From contig NC_086192.1 in assembly GCF_023053635.1 (NCBI RefSeq), positions 16,158,001 to 16,222,000 of the forward strand: DNA of 64,000 nucleotides. Direction: 5' to 3'. Origin of the DNA: Elgaria multicarinata webbii. Its lineage: Eukaryota; Chordata; Lepidosauria; Squamata; Anguidae. The position numbers were made by a program, and so were the translations under genes. The notes under the pieces were generated by a model, which was not told the origin of the DNA, ran no database searches, and saw nothing but the letters and a program-made list of their open reading frames with translations. Below are positions 35,001-41,229 of this stretch, piece by piece (position 1 is the first letter of the stretch; each line of letters starts with the position of its first letter).

Positions 35001-35049
35001 GGCGGCGGGGCTCCGCGGCTCCCCCCTCCTCGCCCCCCGCGCTTACCAT
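8209..35049 (-). CDS. SEPTIN4: septin 4, short (CpG-promoter) isoform
   Basis: SEPT2-group septin, a GTP-binding protein that assembles into hetero-oligomeric filaments at the plasma membrane and cytoskeleton. Twelve exons (minus): 35047-35049 (ATG only), 23125-23460, 21443-21536, 20167-20253, 19066-19189, 16563-16697, 15358-15475, 14656-14757, 13288-13384, 12574-12736, 8652-8751, 8209-8268. All junctions keep frame with GT-AG ends, giving 472 residues; human forms are about 478. Order: variable acidic N-terminus, RPRSPWG motif, polybasic [10 protein letters not shown]-loop [12 protein letters not shown] (G3), AKAD (G4), septin-unique [11 protein letters not shown], then a C-terminal coiled coil ending EDTH. 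The match to human SEPTIN4 ([27 protein letters not shown] start) is from memory and very close. SEPTIN5 and SEPTIN1 lack this N-terminal exon, as far as I recall. Confidence 0.93.
8478..8560. repeat. degraded fold-back MITE
   Basis: Contains 'ccagatgtgttgggctgcga' and, inverted, 'gttgcagtgcaacacatctg'. This is the same hAT-type palindromic family as at 19961 and 28127 but older and more diverged. It lies in the last SEPTIN4 intron. Confidence 0.6.
8652..8751 (-). CDS. SEPTIN4: SEPTIN4 exon, [10 protein letters not shown] block
   Basis: 100 nt, entered in phase 2 (AA+C makes Asn) and left in phase 0. Encodes [10 protein letters not shown]...[12 protein letters not shown], the linker between the GTPase domain and the coiled coil. 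This block is a strong identifier of SEPTIN4. The acceptor (aaaaatag) has an unusually poor, purine- and A-rich upstream tract. Confidence 0.93.
8752..12573 (-). other. SEPTIN4 intron with old repeats
   Basis: Intron between the VENP and LTRE exons. It holds MITE remnants near 9035-9105 and 10003-10080. Four 18-21-bp 'gcaaatttcacagtttt' tandem units at about 10575-10650 end in a 14-bp inverted pair (10639-10652 and 10667-10680). No other exon was seen. Confidence 0.6.
12574..12736 (-). CDS. SEPTIN4: SEPTIN4 exon, VENPVHCDF block
   Basis: 163 nt, phase 1 in (G+TG = Val), phase 2 out (AA). Encodes [20 protein letters not shown] through [11 protein letters not shown], the C-terminal part of the septin GTPase domain including the [17 protein letters not shown] helix typical of the family. 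Confidence 0.94.
13288..13384 (-). CDS. SEPTIN4: SEPTIN4 exon, septin-unique element
   Basis: 97 nt, phase 0 in, phase 1 out. Encodes [20 protein letters not shown] then [12 protein letters not shown], the start of the septin-unique element that shapes the G-interface between neighbouring septins. Confidence 0.94.
13540..13855. repeat. diverged minisatellite, 'gacgtgcctagaact' units
   Basis: At least six imperfect copies of a unit built from gttgacgtgcctagaact, gtgatgcttgctaatgag and caaccgtaatc, spaced roughly 36-64 bp. It lies in a SEPTIN4 intron about 150 bp upstream of the exon ending at 13384. Confidence 0.75.
14656..14757 (-). CDS. SEPTIN4: SEPTIN4 exon, [10 protein letters not shown] block
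   Basis: 102 nt, phase 0 on both sides, 34 codons. Encodes [20 protein letters not shown] then [14 protein letters not shown]. The acidic DSDEDED run and IYQFPDCD are characteristic of the SEPT2 group. Confidence 0.94.
14852..14930 (+). repeat. CR1 LINE 3' end
   Basis: Starts 'attcctgcattgagcagggg' and ends in the CR1 octamer-like tail 'ctaggattctgtgatt'. Sits about 95 bp upstream of a SEPTIN4 acceptor, next to a fold-back MITE remnant at 14810-14850. Confidence 0.8.
15002..15240. repeat. two fold-back MITE remnants
   Basis: Pieces near 15020-15075 and 15183-15240 carry 'ggagttgtagtccgacacat' and 'ccacaggttggggaaggctgg', the right half of the hAT-type MITE family in this window. Intronic. 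Confidence 0.55.
15358..15475 (-). CDS. SEPTIN4: SEPTIN4 exon with G4 motif
   Basis: 118 nt, phase 2 in, phase 0 out. Encodes [20 protein letters not shown] then [23 protein letters not shown] is the septin G4 motif that reads the guanine base. The donor continues as a (GT)n run (gtgtgtgtgtgg), an unusual setting for a 5' splice site. Confidence 0.95.
15775..16092 (-). repeat. CR1 LINE 3' end, minus copy
   Basis: Begins with three 'tcatagaa' tail units and runs through 'gcagagttggaaagggccta' to the 'gaagagatcctggccctcct' region. Intronic. It abuts an opposite-strand CR1 end directly, forming an inverted pair. Confidence 0.9.
16096..16237 (+). repeat. CR1 LINE 3' end, plus copy
   Basis: Runs from 'ctcccacactcgaggcattc' to 'attctatgattctatga'. 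It lies next to the minus CR1 at 15775-16092, so transcripts of this intron can fold on themselves. Confidence 0.9.
16563..16697 (-). CDS. SEPTIN4: SEPTIN4 exon, [10 protein letters not shown] block
   Basis: 135 nt, phase 2 on both sides. Encodes [20 protein letters not shown] then [20 protein letters not shown] and PFGH. This is the septin stretch between switch II and G4, nearly unchanged from human SEPTIN4. Confidence 0.95.
16800..16905 (+). repeat. MIR-like SINE fragment
   Basis: Has 'gagttcgagtactgcctctg' (B-box region) followed by 'aaggccttggccaagtctct', the MIR core wording 'accttgggcaagtcac' in diverged form. It sits about 110 bp upstream of the SEPTIN4 exon at 16563-16697. Confidence 0.5.
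17700..17870 (-). repeat. tRNA-derived SINE with L2-like tail
   Basis: On the minus strand a tRNA-like head (ggtttgacca) leads into 'cagagagggcgaggaaagaa' and ends in the '...ctgatctgaggcagcttcca' tail. Related copies are at 35400-35545 (minus) and 47283-47430 (plus). Confidence 0.55.
18524..18608. repeat. perfect 30-bp palindrome
   Basis: Arms 18524-18553 and 18579-18608 are exact reverse complements (ttcagggtgccatcctaggc...), with a further gggaaaa/ttttccc pairing inside the loop. The core 'gtttagac...gaaaagtcc' is shared with the tandem block at 33466-33735. Intronic. Confidence 0.8.
19066..19189 (-). CDS. SEPTIN4: SEPTIN4 exon with G3 motif
   Basis: 124 nt, phase 1 in, phase 2 out. Encodes [20 protein letters not shown] then [24 protein letters not shown] is the G3/switch II motif; the QTVEIT segment corresponds to switch I of the catalytically active SEPT2 group. 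Confidence 0.95.
19961..20090. mobile_element. hAT-type MITE with exact 8-bp TSD
   Basis: 130-bp palindromic element (agccttcctcaacctggggc ... ggttgaggaagg). It is flanked by exact direct repeats TACTAGAG at 19953-19960 and 20091-20098. The 8-bp duplication and CAG-type ends point to hAT transposition. No coding capacity. Lies 76 bp downstream of a SEPTIN4 exon donor. Confidence 0.88.
20167..20253 (-). CDS. SEPTIN4: SEPTIN4 exon with P-loop
   Basis: 87 nt, phase 1 on both sides. Encodes [20 protein letters not shown] then DRRFLNAE. With the preceding glycine it forms the G1 P-loop GxxxxGKS that binds the GTP phosphates. Confidence 0.95.
20863..21375 (-). mobile_element. CR1 LINE, 3' ~510 bp with end of ORF2
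   Basis: Minus-strand CR1 fragment. It keeps the C-terminal end of the reverse-transcriptase ORF ([29 protein letters not shown]-type motifs) and the 'tcatagaatcata' tail at its low-coordinate end. 5'-truncated, as usual. It starts only about 70 bp inside the intron from a SEPTIN4 donor, so an open frame runs from that exon into the LINE. Confidence 0.9.
21443..21536 (-). CDS. SEPTIN4: SEPTIN4 exon with polybasic region
   Basis: 94 nt, phase 0 in, phase 1 out. Encodes [14 protein letters not shown], then [16 protein letters not shown]. The RKSVKK patch before the P-loop is the septin polybasic region that binds phosphoinositides. Confidence 0.95.
22078..22320 (+). repeat. MIR/CORE-type tRNA-derived SINE
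   Basis: Full-looking copy. A-box region 'cacagtggtgagagcgttag', B-box 'gggttcaagtccccactcag', core 'ccctgggtgaccttgggccc', then 'cctcacagggttgttgcga' and an AATAAAT tail. Intronic in SEPTIN4. Confidence 0.8.
23125..23460 (-). CDS. SEPTIN4: SEPTIN4 variable N-terminal exon
   Basis: 336 nt, phase 0 on both sides, 112 codons. Starts [20 protein letters not shown] (human IKRFLEDTTDDGEL) and ends [16 protein letters not shown]. In between is a fast-evolving acidic and proline-rich segment with a short run of five Gln. It is the shared acceptor exon for the CpG promoter and, as inferred here, for the upstream long-isoform exons. Confidence 0.92.
23572..23645 (+). repeat. half of a CAGTGGAGGC-type MITE
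   Basis: Contains 'ggtggaggctggtggctcag' and 'ttgaatccgctccaggtttc', the left half of the fold-back element that also seeds the 57-bp array at 30507. The right half is missing; it abuts the next MITE. Confidence 0.65.
23653..23768. mobile_element. hAT-type MITE
   Basis: 116-bp palindrome with CAGCC...GGCTG ends, same subfamily as 19961 and 28127 but lacking 14 bp of the centre. The flanks cactaaac and ctctaaat match at six of eight bases, consistent with a decayed target duplication. Confidence 0.75.
24523..24612 (-). repeat. L2/CR1-clade LINE 3' end
   Basis: Text 'cataagaacatcagaagagc' then 'gctggatcagaccaagggtc', the reverse of the common TTCTTATGTTCTTA-ended LINE tail. A plus copy lies at 36868-37311. 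Confidence 0.65.
25998..26045. repeat. (ATT)n microsatellite
   Basis: Sixteen clean ATT units. Confidence 0.95.
26442..26746 (+). repeat. two CR1 3' ends in tandem
   Basis: Two successive plus-strand CR1 ends (26442-26566 and 26573-26746). Each has 'attcctgca.tgagcaggggg'; the second ends 'ctattctatgattctatga'. They are truncated at different 5' points, so two insertions are more likely than a duplication. Confidence 0.85.
28127..28256. mobile_element. hAT-type MITE with exact 8-bp TSD
   Basis: 130-bp palindromic element CAGCCTTCCTC...GAGGAAGGCTG. It is flanked on both sides by GTTTGGAG (28119-28126 and 28257-28264). Same subfamily and length as 19961-20090. Few differences between the copies suggest fairly recent activity. 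Confidence 0.9.
28265..30506 (-). other. SEPTIN4 intron, no gene recognised
   Basis: Non-coding, with degraded retroposon tails near 28370-28440, 28830-28870 and 30022-30110 (TTTATT-rich, 'caaagcagttcacaaaagaa'). A GC-richer part at 28900-29560 has open frames on both strands but no conserved motif. Confidence 0.45.
30507..32867. mobile_element. fold-back MITE expanded by a 57-bp tandem array
   Basis: Outer ends form a MITE. The left end is 'cagtggaggctggtggctcc' at 30507. The right end is the inverse, 'gagccaccagcctccac', ending at 32867. Between them are about 39 near-identical 57-bp units (30556-32815), each built from 'ggagctctccaaggtgcaaa', 'gctttgggtctcagtc' and 'cgaaccagcccgaaatctaa'. 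A perfect 20-bp inverted pair (32778-32797 / 32802-32821) closes the right side. Units fall into types that recur in fixed order, so there is higher-order structure. Because 57 is a multiple of three, frames stay open for 652 codons on minus and 562 on plus; I read these as by-products. Confidence 0.9.
33466..33735. repeat. 35-bp tandem units and inverted partner
   Basis: Five diverged units of about 35 bp ('gtctaaacatgcataggatt' plus 'gtaggacctttttcc'). They are preceded by an inverted single copy (33466-33510) around 'aagtcctacaactcccagc'. The same text appears once near 872-905, so an interspersed repeat has been locally amplified. Confidence 0.7.
34195..34295. repeat. fold-back MITE remnant
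   Basis: 'cctccagatgttttggacta' with the partner 'gatgggggttgctatccaac'. Older member of the palindromic hAT-type family. Confidence 0.6.
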
Positions 35050-35300
35050 GGCAGGCGGAGCGGGCGGCGGGCCCGGGCGAGGCTCCCGCGGCCAGGTGAG
35101 GCGGCTCGGCGCGCTGCGTCCCTCCCAGGCCGGCGCCGGATTAGGGCAGGCGACGAGGAGGCGCCCATGTGACCCGCGGCAGGCAGGACGGCAGGCAGGA
35201 CGGGCGGGGGGGGGAGGGAGGCAGGGAGGCGCCGCCGGGGCCCCCGCCACCATCCCTGAGCCGCGGGAAACCCTGGGCATGGGCAGAGGGCGGCCAACCC
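34560..35300 (-). promoter_or_regulatory. SEPTIN4: CpG-island promoter of SEPTIN4 short isoform
   Basis: Dense CpG island with several GC boxes (for example ggggcgggg near 34814) surrounding the first exon. No TATA box is evident. Transcription runs leftward from within about 35050-35300; the exact start cannot be set from sequence. Confidence 0.75.
35047..35049 (-). CDS. SEPTIN4: SEPTIN4 exon 1, start codon only
   Basis: On minus the sequence ...gcctgccATG is followed at once by the donor gtaagc. The start codon is thus the last three bases of exon 1, and the protein begins M+IKHLLKED. Human SEPTIN4 has an isoform starting MIKRFLED, which supports this choice. Everything upstream in the exon is 5'UTR. 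Confidence 0.75.
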
Positions 35301-35399
35301 CCAGGCTCTCCGCACACTCAGCAAGGCACAGGGTCTCTGGGCGCGCGCGGAGTCTACCCTAGGAACGCTCGAAGCTGCCACACGAAGCTTCCCCCCTAG

Positions 35400-35545
35400 C
35401 CCAGCATTGCTGGCACTGACTGGCAGCAGCAGCATCTCAGCCAAGAGTGTTTCCAGCCCCGTTGAACCGGGGACCTTCTGCCTGCGAAGCCGGGGTGTGT
35501 GTGTGTGTGTGGGTCTTCTCCCGCTGAGCCGTGGCCCAGATCCAC
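35400..35545 (-). repeat. tRNA-derived SINE carrying a (GT)n run
   Basis: Reverse of a tRNA-derived SINE: 'ccgttgaaccggggaccttc' (B box inverted) and 'gctgagccgtggcccagatc' (A-box side). A (GT)8 run at 35493-35510 interrupts the part between the two boxes. Confidence 0.6.
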
Positions 35546-35559
35546 GAGGCGTTCGTTTT

Positions 35560-36230
35560 AAAAGCGAGGAGTGAATGCCTCCATGGAGTCGGCCCCCAGC
35601 TCTGGCAACCTACACAAAAGAGTGCCTCTGCCCAAGTGCAGAGTCCAGAACTTCCATTGCTAGGAATCTGTTGGTATCCAGAGTTGGGAGCATGATCAGA
35701 GTTTCTCTGGGCATGTGCAGAATGCAGAATTCTCATCGGTCCAGCATTTATCCTGGGAATGTAATCCCAGGGTCAGCACCCAGCTTCAGAATTTGCATGG
35801 AGTTAAAAGAATAAATGGGATGCCCCTGGGCATGCGCAGAGGGCAGAACAGCCTCAAAGCCAGCATTCAACCTAGGAAAGTCAATCCAACCTCAGCTTCA
35901 GACTTAGGCAGAAACGGAAGAAAGAATTCATCTGAGACCAGGTTCAGATTCAGAACACATTGGGGGCAGGGGGGGTGGGAAGACTCCTTCAAGCACGTGT
36001 GAAGTGCAGAACTACCTCCAGCTTCAAAAATACTGGGAAACTGGGGGGGGGGGGAGAGCAAAGAGAGCCTCTGAGCATACATAAAGCTTCATTTAAACCG
36101 AGGTTCCGTATTCACCACACATGTGAAATTAAGAGGGAAAAGACAGCGCTTACTTTAATTTTAAGCCACCCCAAGTTTCCGAAGAAAGGAAGAAAGCATC
36201 TAAGGATGTGCAGAGTGCCTCACCATGCCC
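35560..36230. repeat. diverged long-unit tandem region
   Basis: Six loose recurrences of 'gggcatgcgcagagtgcagaa' with 'ccagcattcaacctaggaa' between them, about 80-165 bp apart. Likely an old tandem amplification just upstream of the CpG island. Confidence 0.45.
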
Positions 36231-36867
36231 TTTATAAACAAGTGAAACATCTGATTAGCAGTACTTCTAGCTGCGGGGTGCAATGCCGCTGTTTATCATA
36301 AGTGTTGGGGTGTTCATGCTGCTACCACTTTTAAACCACCTTGCTTGTGAGGGCAACAGGGTTGCCGAATTAAGCCAAGGGTCAATGTACACATGACCTT
36401 TTAAGTCAGTGAGCCCTTTGCAATATCAGGGGCCATGAAATTCCCACCCGATTTGCTGATCTATTCTTATCCAAGGTTGGTGAGCCACACTCTGCTTGTG
36501 CCTCTTTCACCTGACTACGGCTCGCTTAGCTTGCAGGCAAAGAGCAAAGGAGCAACTTTGGAGCCAACAGAGAATGTTGCTAAACCTGAGTTGCCAGCCA
36601 GGGCAGGCCTGTTGCGGCCCCTTTGGCGAGACTTTAGGTAGCTAGCCGTTCAAGTTGAACCAAGTCCTCCGAACTTGCAAACAGCCTCGCAGAGTTTTTA
36701 AGAATATAAATCTTTTGCTATCTAGCAGTCCAGGTTTAGCAAAGTTCCCTTGTTTTTATTAATGGTTTTACTGTTTTTATCATTTGTGACTATTTTGTTC
36801 TCATTTTAGATGTGCAATCTTCTTGGGGCATCAGCGTTACAGAAAAGGTGTACAAATTTACGCAGGG

Positions 36868-37311
36868 TGTAGAGAAAGTGGAAAGAGAGACATTTTCCTC
36901 CCTCTCTCATGAACCCCGGGGTCATCCCGTGAAGCTGATGGGTGGGGGATTCAGGCCAGATAAGGGGAAGGGCTTCTTCACATAATGAATAGTTAAACTG
37001 TGGAACTGGCTACCACAAGGCATAGTGATGGCCACCAATTTCGATGGCTTTAAAAGGAGGTTGGATAAATTCCTGGAGGAAAAGGCGATCAATGGCTACT
37101 AGCCCTGATGGTTGTGTGCTATCTCCAGTATTCGAGGCAGTAAGCCTGTGTGCACCAGTTGCTGGGGAACATGGGTGGGAGGGTGCTGTTGTACTGCTAT
37201 TCTGCTTGTGGGTTTCCTATGGGCAGCTGGTTGGCCAGTCTGTGAACAGAATGCAGGATGAGATGGACCCTTGGCCTAATCTAGCATCAGAGCTCTTCTT
37301 ACGTTCTTAAA
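36868..37311 (+). repeat. L2/CR1-clade LINE 3' end
   Basis: Contains 'agttaaactgtggaactggc', 'ggctttaaaaggaggttgga' and 'gatggacccttggcctaatc', ending 'ttcttacgttctta'. This is the typical end of an L2-like LINE in reptiles, with the last codons of its ORF2 still readable. Confidence 0.75.
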
Positions 37312-37559
37312 AGCAGGGAGTGGGTTTTTAAAATATATATTGTCTAAGTCGCAAAACAGATCTTGCAAAGTTTAGGTCTGAGCTATTTACCAGCTCAAGT
37401 TTAGCAAAGTTACCTTAACTCGTAAAACTAACCAGGTAGAAGGAGCGAAGGGGGACCTACCATAAGTGGGGGAAGGGAGACTAGACATGTCTAAATCTGG
37501 AATCTGTCCACTGAGCGCTTTCCTCCAAGATTTGGGATTACTGAGGATTACCCTCTTAG

Positions 37560-37730
37560 CAGTGGCGGCTGTTGGCTTCAAAGTCCACGAGGCAGTGAAT
37601 CCACTCCGGGTTCCAGTCACAGCCAGTCAGGACTTTAAAGGCGCTGTCCAAGGTGCTGTTAGAGTCCTGACTGGCTCTGACTGAAACCCGGAGCGGATTC
37701 ACTGCCTCGCGGACTTCGAAGCCTCCCCTG
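37560..37730. mobile_element. CAGTGG-type hAT MITE with exact TSD
   Basis: 171-bp palindromic element (cagtggcggctgttggcttc ... cttcgaagcctcccctg). It is flanked by exact CCTCTTAG repeats at 37552-37559 and 37731-37738. It is a single-unit relative of the array element at 30507, with the same 'gaatccactccgggttccag' arm and 'aaaggcgctgtccaagg' centre. Confidence 0.88.
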
Positions 37731-37837
37731 CCTCTTAGACAGTTCAGGAGACCGCATTTATATTCCCCTGTGCCCTCTAGCAGCACGGCTCAATCTTTCT
37801 CCAGATTCCCAAAACAAAACTCAGGATGGGGAGAGGA

Positions 37838-38247
37838 AACAAAGCCCTGTGAAGACAGACTGAAAGAACTGGGCAGGTTTAGCCTGGAGAAGAGAAGATG
37901 GAGGGGAGACATGAGAGCACTCTTCAAAGACTTGAAAGGTTGTCACACAGAGGAGGGCCAGGATCTCTTCTCAATCCTTCCAGGGTTCAGGACACAGAAT
38001 AACGGGCTCAAGTTAAAGGAAGCCAGATTCCGGCTGGACATCAGGAAAAACTTCCTGACTATTAGAGCAGTACGACAATGGAACCAGTGACCTAGGGAGG
38101 TTGTGGGCTCTCCCACACTAGAGGCCTTCAAGAGGGAGCTGGACAGCCATCTGTTAGGGATGCTTTAGGGTGGATTCCTGCATTGAGCAGGGGGTTGGAC
38201 TTGATGGCCTTGTAGGCCCCTTCCAACTCTGCTATTCTATGATTCTA
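37838..38247 (+). mobile_element. CR1 LINE, 3' ~410 bp
   Basis: Plus-strand CR1 with the end of ORF2 ([20 protein letters not shown]), 'ctggacatcaggaaaaactt' and the tail 'ctattctatgattcta'. Its inserted sequence lies only in the long-isoform intron. Confidence 0.9.
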
Positions 38248-38509
38248 GGGGGCAAAGCGGTCATCCTCTTTTGTCTTTCCAGCACGACACCTTCATGTAC
38301 AGGACACTTCGCGACAGGTTGTTTTGTCACAGGATGTGACACACGCCCATCCTTGCAGGCAGGGACATCGCTATGTCCTGAAAAGCTTTGAGGCCTAGGC
38401 CCACGAGGCACCAGTCTCCATACACTTTAAACGTGCTGATGTGCAGATTCCGTAAATAATTACTAGGATTTATTTAATGAACTCTCTGAGTTTAAGACAG
38501 CTGCAAATG

Positions 38510-38764
38510 TATTTATTTATTTATTTATTTATTTATTACATTTTTATACCGCCCAATAGCCGAAGCTCTCTGGGCGGTTCACAAAGACTAGTCTCTTCCA
38601 GCAGGCCGACCCAGATGAATTTTAAACCTAAGAATTTTAAGACGTTGTGATTATTATTATAATATTGTATTGGTTTTATATGCTCTTTTAACTAATTTTA
38701 TGTATTATGTTTTATTTAGTGTTGTTCCCCGCCTCGATCCAGAGGGAGAGGCAGGTAATAAATA

Positions 38765-38817
<53 letters not shown>

Positions 38818-38830
38818 ATTATTATTTGCG
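38510..38830. repeat. retroposon tails with (ATTT)n and (ATT)n
   Basis: (ATTT)n at 38512-38537. It is followed by the inverse of the 1950-2004 tail ('ataccgcccaatagccgaag'). A second tail at 38720-38762 leads into (ATT)n at 38763-38827. Confidence 0.75.
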
Positions 38831-39023
38831 GAAGGCAATGCCCACCAGTTCATTTCCCATTCTAATCAAACCAAATAAAAATAAATTCGTTATTTAATTC
38901 GGACACATCGCTCACACCCACCCAGATTATCCAAAATCAGGGCAGCCTCTCCTACAGTTGTGTGGACAGAACAGGAGACCAGAGCAGAGCAAGCTGACGT
39001 GCATTGTGCATGAAAGAGCACAC

Positions 39024-39228
39024 TCATACAATCATAAAATCGTAGAGTTGGAAGGTGCCTACAAGGCCATCTAGTCCAACCCCCTGCTCAATGCAGGAAT
39101 CCACCCTAAAGCATCCCTGACAGAGGGTTGTCCAGCTGCCTCTTGAAGGCCTCTCATGTGGGAGAGCCCACAACCTCCCTAGGCCACTGGTTCCACTGTC
39201 CTGCTGCTCTAAAAGTGAGGAAGTTTTT
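39024..39228 (-). repeat. CR1 LINE 3' end
   Basis: 'tcatacaatcataaaatcgt' then 'ctagtccaaccccctgctca'; minus-strand copy. Confidence 0.85.
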
Positions 39229-40913
39229 GGGGCGAGTCATCTCCACCCATCACCTCTGCTTTTTCCACCTGGAAATTCATCACCTTTCCGGCCATCCATT
39301 ATCTTTTGTCAGGTCCTGAGAGGCATATTGCCTCAGGGCACCGGCACTGATGGCTCTGCTTAAAATCTTAAGCATCTTGGGAAGCGCTGAAGCATCTCTT
39401 TCCAATCAGAGGCACTGTGTTTCAAAGGGTCCTTAAAAGGTCATCCGGACCAACTCCAAGCCCATCACAAAACCTCTGAGGAGGTTGCAAGCAGGAGATG
39501 AAATCGATAGAGTTCCCGTTGTTTCTCCCCAGCAGCTGCTAGACCGCCTTTGGTCCTGGAGCTACCATTTAGCCATTGTGGCTAGTAGCCAGGAAGACTA
39601 TTATTAATTCATCTCCTCTTAATGCCATCCACGTCTCTTGGGCTCTATAGCGTATTTCAGCTGCCCACCTACACTGTCTCAGGAACAGAAATTCTGACAA
39701 CAGCCCTGTAAGGTGGGGCGCTACGATTCCCCTCTTTGCAGCTGGAGGCCTGGGGGGTGGGAGCAGAGCAGCTGGCATAGGAAACCCCAGCTGAGCTCAC
39801 ATTCAGCTCCCACATCGACAGAGCCCAAGCGAGTCTCCTCGGAGGCAAGGCATTCCGAGGTTCGCGGGGCTTCCTTTGTCTGAGTCCCTGGGCGAGGTCC
39901 CTGTGGGCAGGCATGGCAGGAACCAGGGATGCTCCAGGATGTTTTCCAGCCCACAGCTGGTTTTTTGTTGTTGGGGTGGGGGTGGGGGGTTCTCAGGTCC
40001 GAGGGCAGAACAGAAACACCCACTCCCCGGCTGGGAGTGGATTCTCTGGACGGGCCCTCGCCAATCACCACTTCCTGGGAAGGGAGGCGGCAGCCCGTGG
40101 GACAGCTATAATTATCCACAGAGGCCAGATTTATTTTGGGAAGGATCTGGCCCCCTGCCCGGGCTTCTCTCCAAAGGGGCCCAGATCCGTTGCCGAGCGG
40201 GATGCCTCTCAAAGAAGACCCACCCACGCCCTTGCTTGTGGGCGAGGGGGGAATCCCTTCCACACCCTTTCATTATTTTTATTATTATTATTTTTACTGG
40301 CCTTGTTCCCAGGCCTTTAAGAGCGAGCTGACGCCATTGGCCTTGCTGCATAAGGATCATGGGAATTGTAAACCAACACATCTGGAGGGCACCAGATCTT
40401 GGAGAAAGGAATCCTACGGCCATGATTCCTTTCCCTGTATCGGTGGTGGTGGGGGATTATAATTCTTACATTCTCAAGGCCGTAAATCTCCCTTTCTTTG
40501 TGCTACAGAGAAGCAGTAAGATGTGGTAAAATAGGGGAGGGAACGGCCATTCCGTTTGGCAGCTGGGTGGGGAGCAAACTGGTCTGTGCGCTCCTGCTCT
40601 AGAGCATAATATAATTGTGTCTCTCTGTGTGTTAAAATTTAAGCCTCTAAGAACTGTTTTTGATATACAGAAAAGATTTCTCTCCCCCCCCCCGCCCTCT
40701 CCTTGCAGACCCCAGAGTTTATTAACATATTTATATCCTGACTCTGGAGGCCCAAATGTCTCTGCAACAGTAACCCGATCTGAAAACAGCCAGGAAAACC
40801 TAACACACACGCGCAAACCAATTCATTAAAACCGCAAGAATGCAAAACAGGAACCAACAAACAAAAATGAGAAACCGGGAAAAGAAATGCAGCAAAAGAA
40901 ACTCAAGAAGATC

Positions 40914-41165
40914 GAGGAGGAGGAGGAGGAGGAGGAGGAGGAGGAAGAGGAGGAGGAGGAGGAGGAAGAGGAGGAGGAGGAGGAGGAGGAAGAGGAGGAG
41001 GAGGAGGAGGAGGAGGAAGAGGAGGAGAAGGAGGAGGAGGAGAAGAAGAAGAGGAGGAGGAGGAGGAGGAGGAGGAGGAGGAGGAGGAGGAGGAGAAGGA
41101 GGAGGAGAAGGAGGAGGAGGAAGAGGAGGAGAAGGAGGAGGAGGAGGAGGAGGAGAAGAAGGAGG
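40914..41165. repeat. 252-nt uninterrupted purine tract (GGA/GAA)
   Basis: Every base on plus is A or G, mostly GGA with scattered GAA and AAG. It can form triplex (H-DNA). The long poly-Glu, poly-Arg, poly-Gly and poly-Ser/Leu/Pro frames over it are artefacts. Confidence 0.97.
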
Positions 41166-41229
41166 CCCTCCAACTCAGAGAGCCCCCAAATTGCAGCAAG
41201 TCGGGGTGGAGTGAACATCTGGGGGAGAG

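Larger units (their letters stand above)
32868..35046 (-). other. SEPTIN4 first intron, proximal part
   Basis: Intron 1 of the short isoform. AT-rich and repeat-bearing up to about 34500, then GC-rich as it enters the CpG island. No additional exon was recognised. Confidence 0.5.

Noticed and set aside
8209-35049. SEPTIN5, SEPTIN2 or SEPTIN1 identity
   Set aside because: The IKHLLKED...RPRSPWG N-terminal exon and the [22 protein letters not shown] end are those of SEPTIN4.
35048-35095. Plus-strand first exon [16 protein letters not shown] followed by gtgagg
   Set aside because: The ATG is the other strand of the palindromic CCATGG at the SEPTIN4 start. Gly-rich text is expected in a CpG island and no downstream plus exon was found. 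A divergent transcript is possible but unsupported.
34639-35362. Overlapping 200-codon frames on both strands
   Set aside because: GC-rich CpG island without stops; Pro/Arg/Gly composition and no conserved motif.
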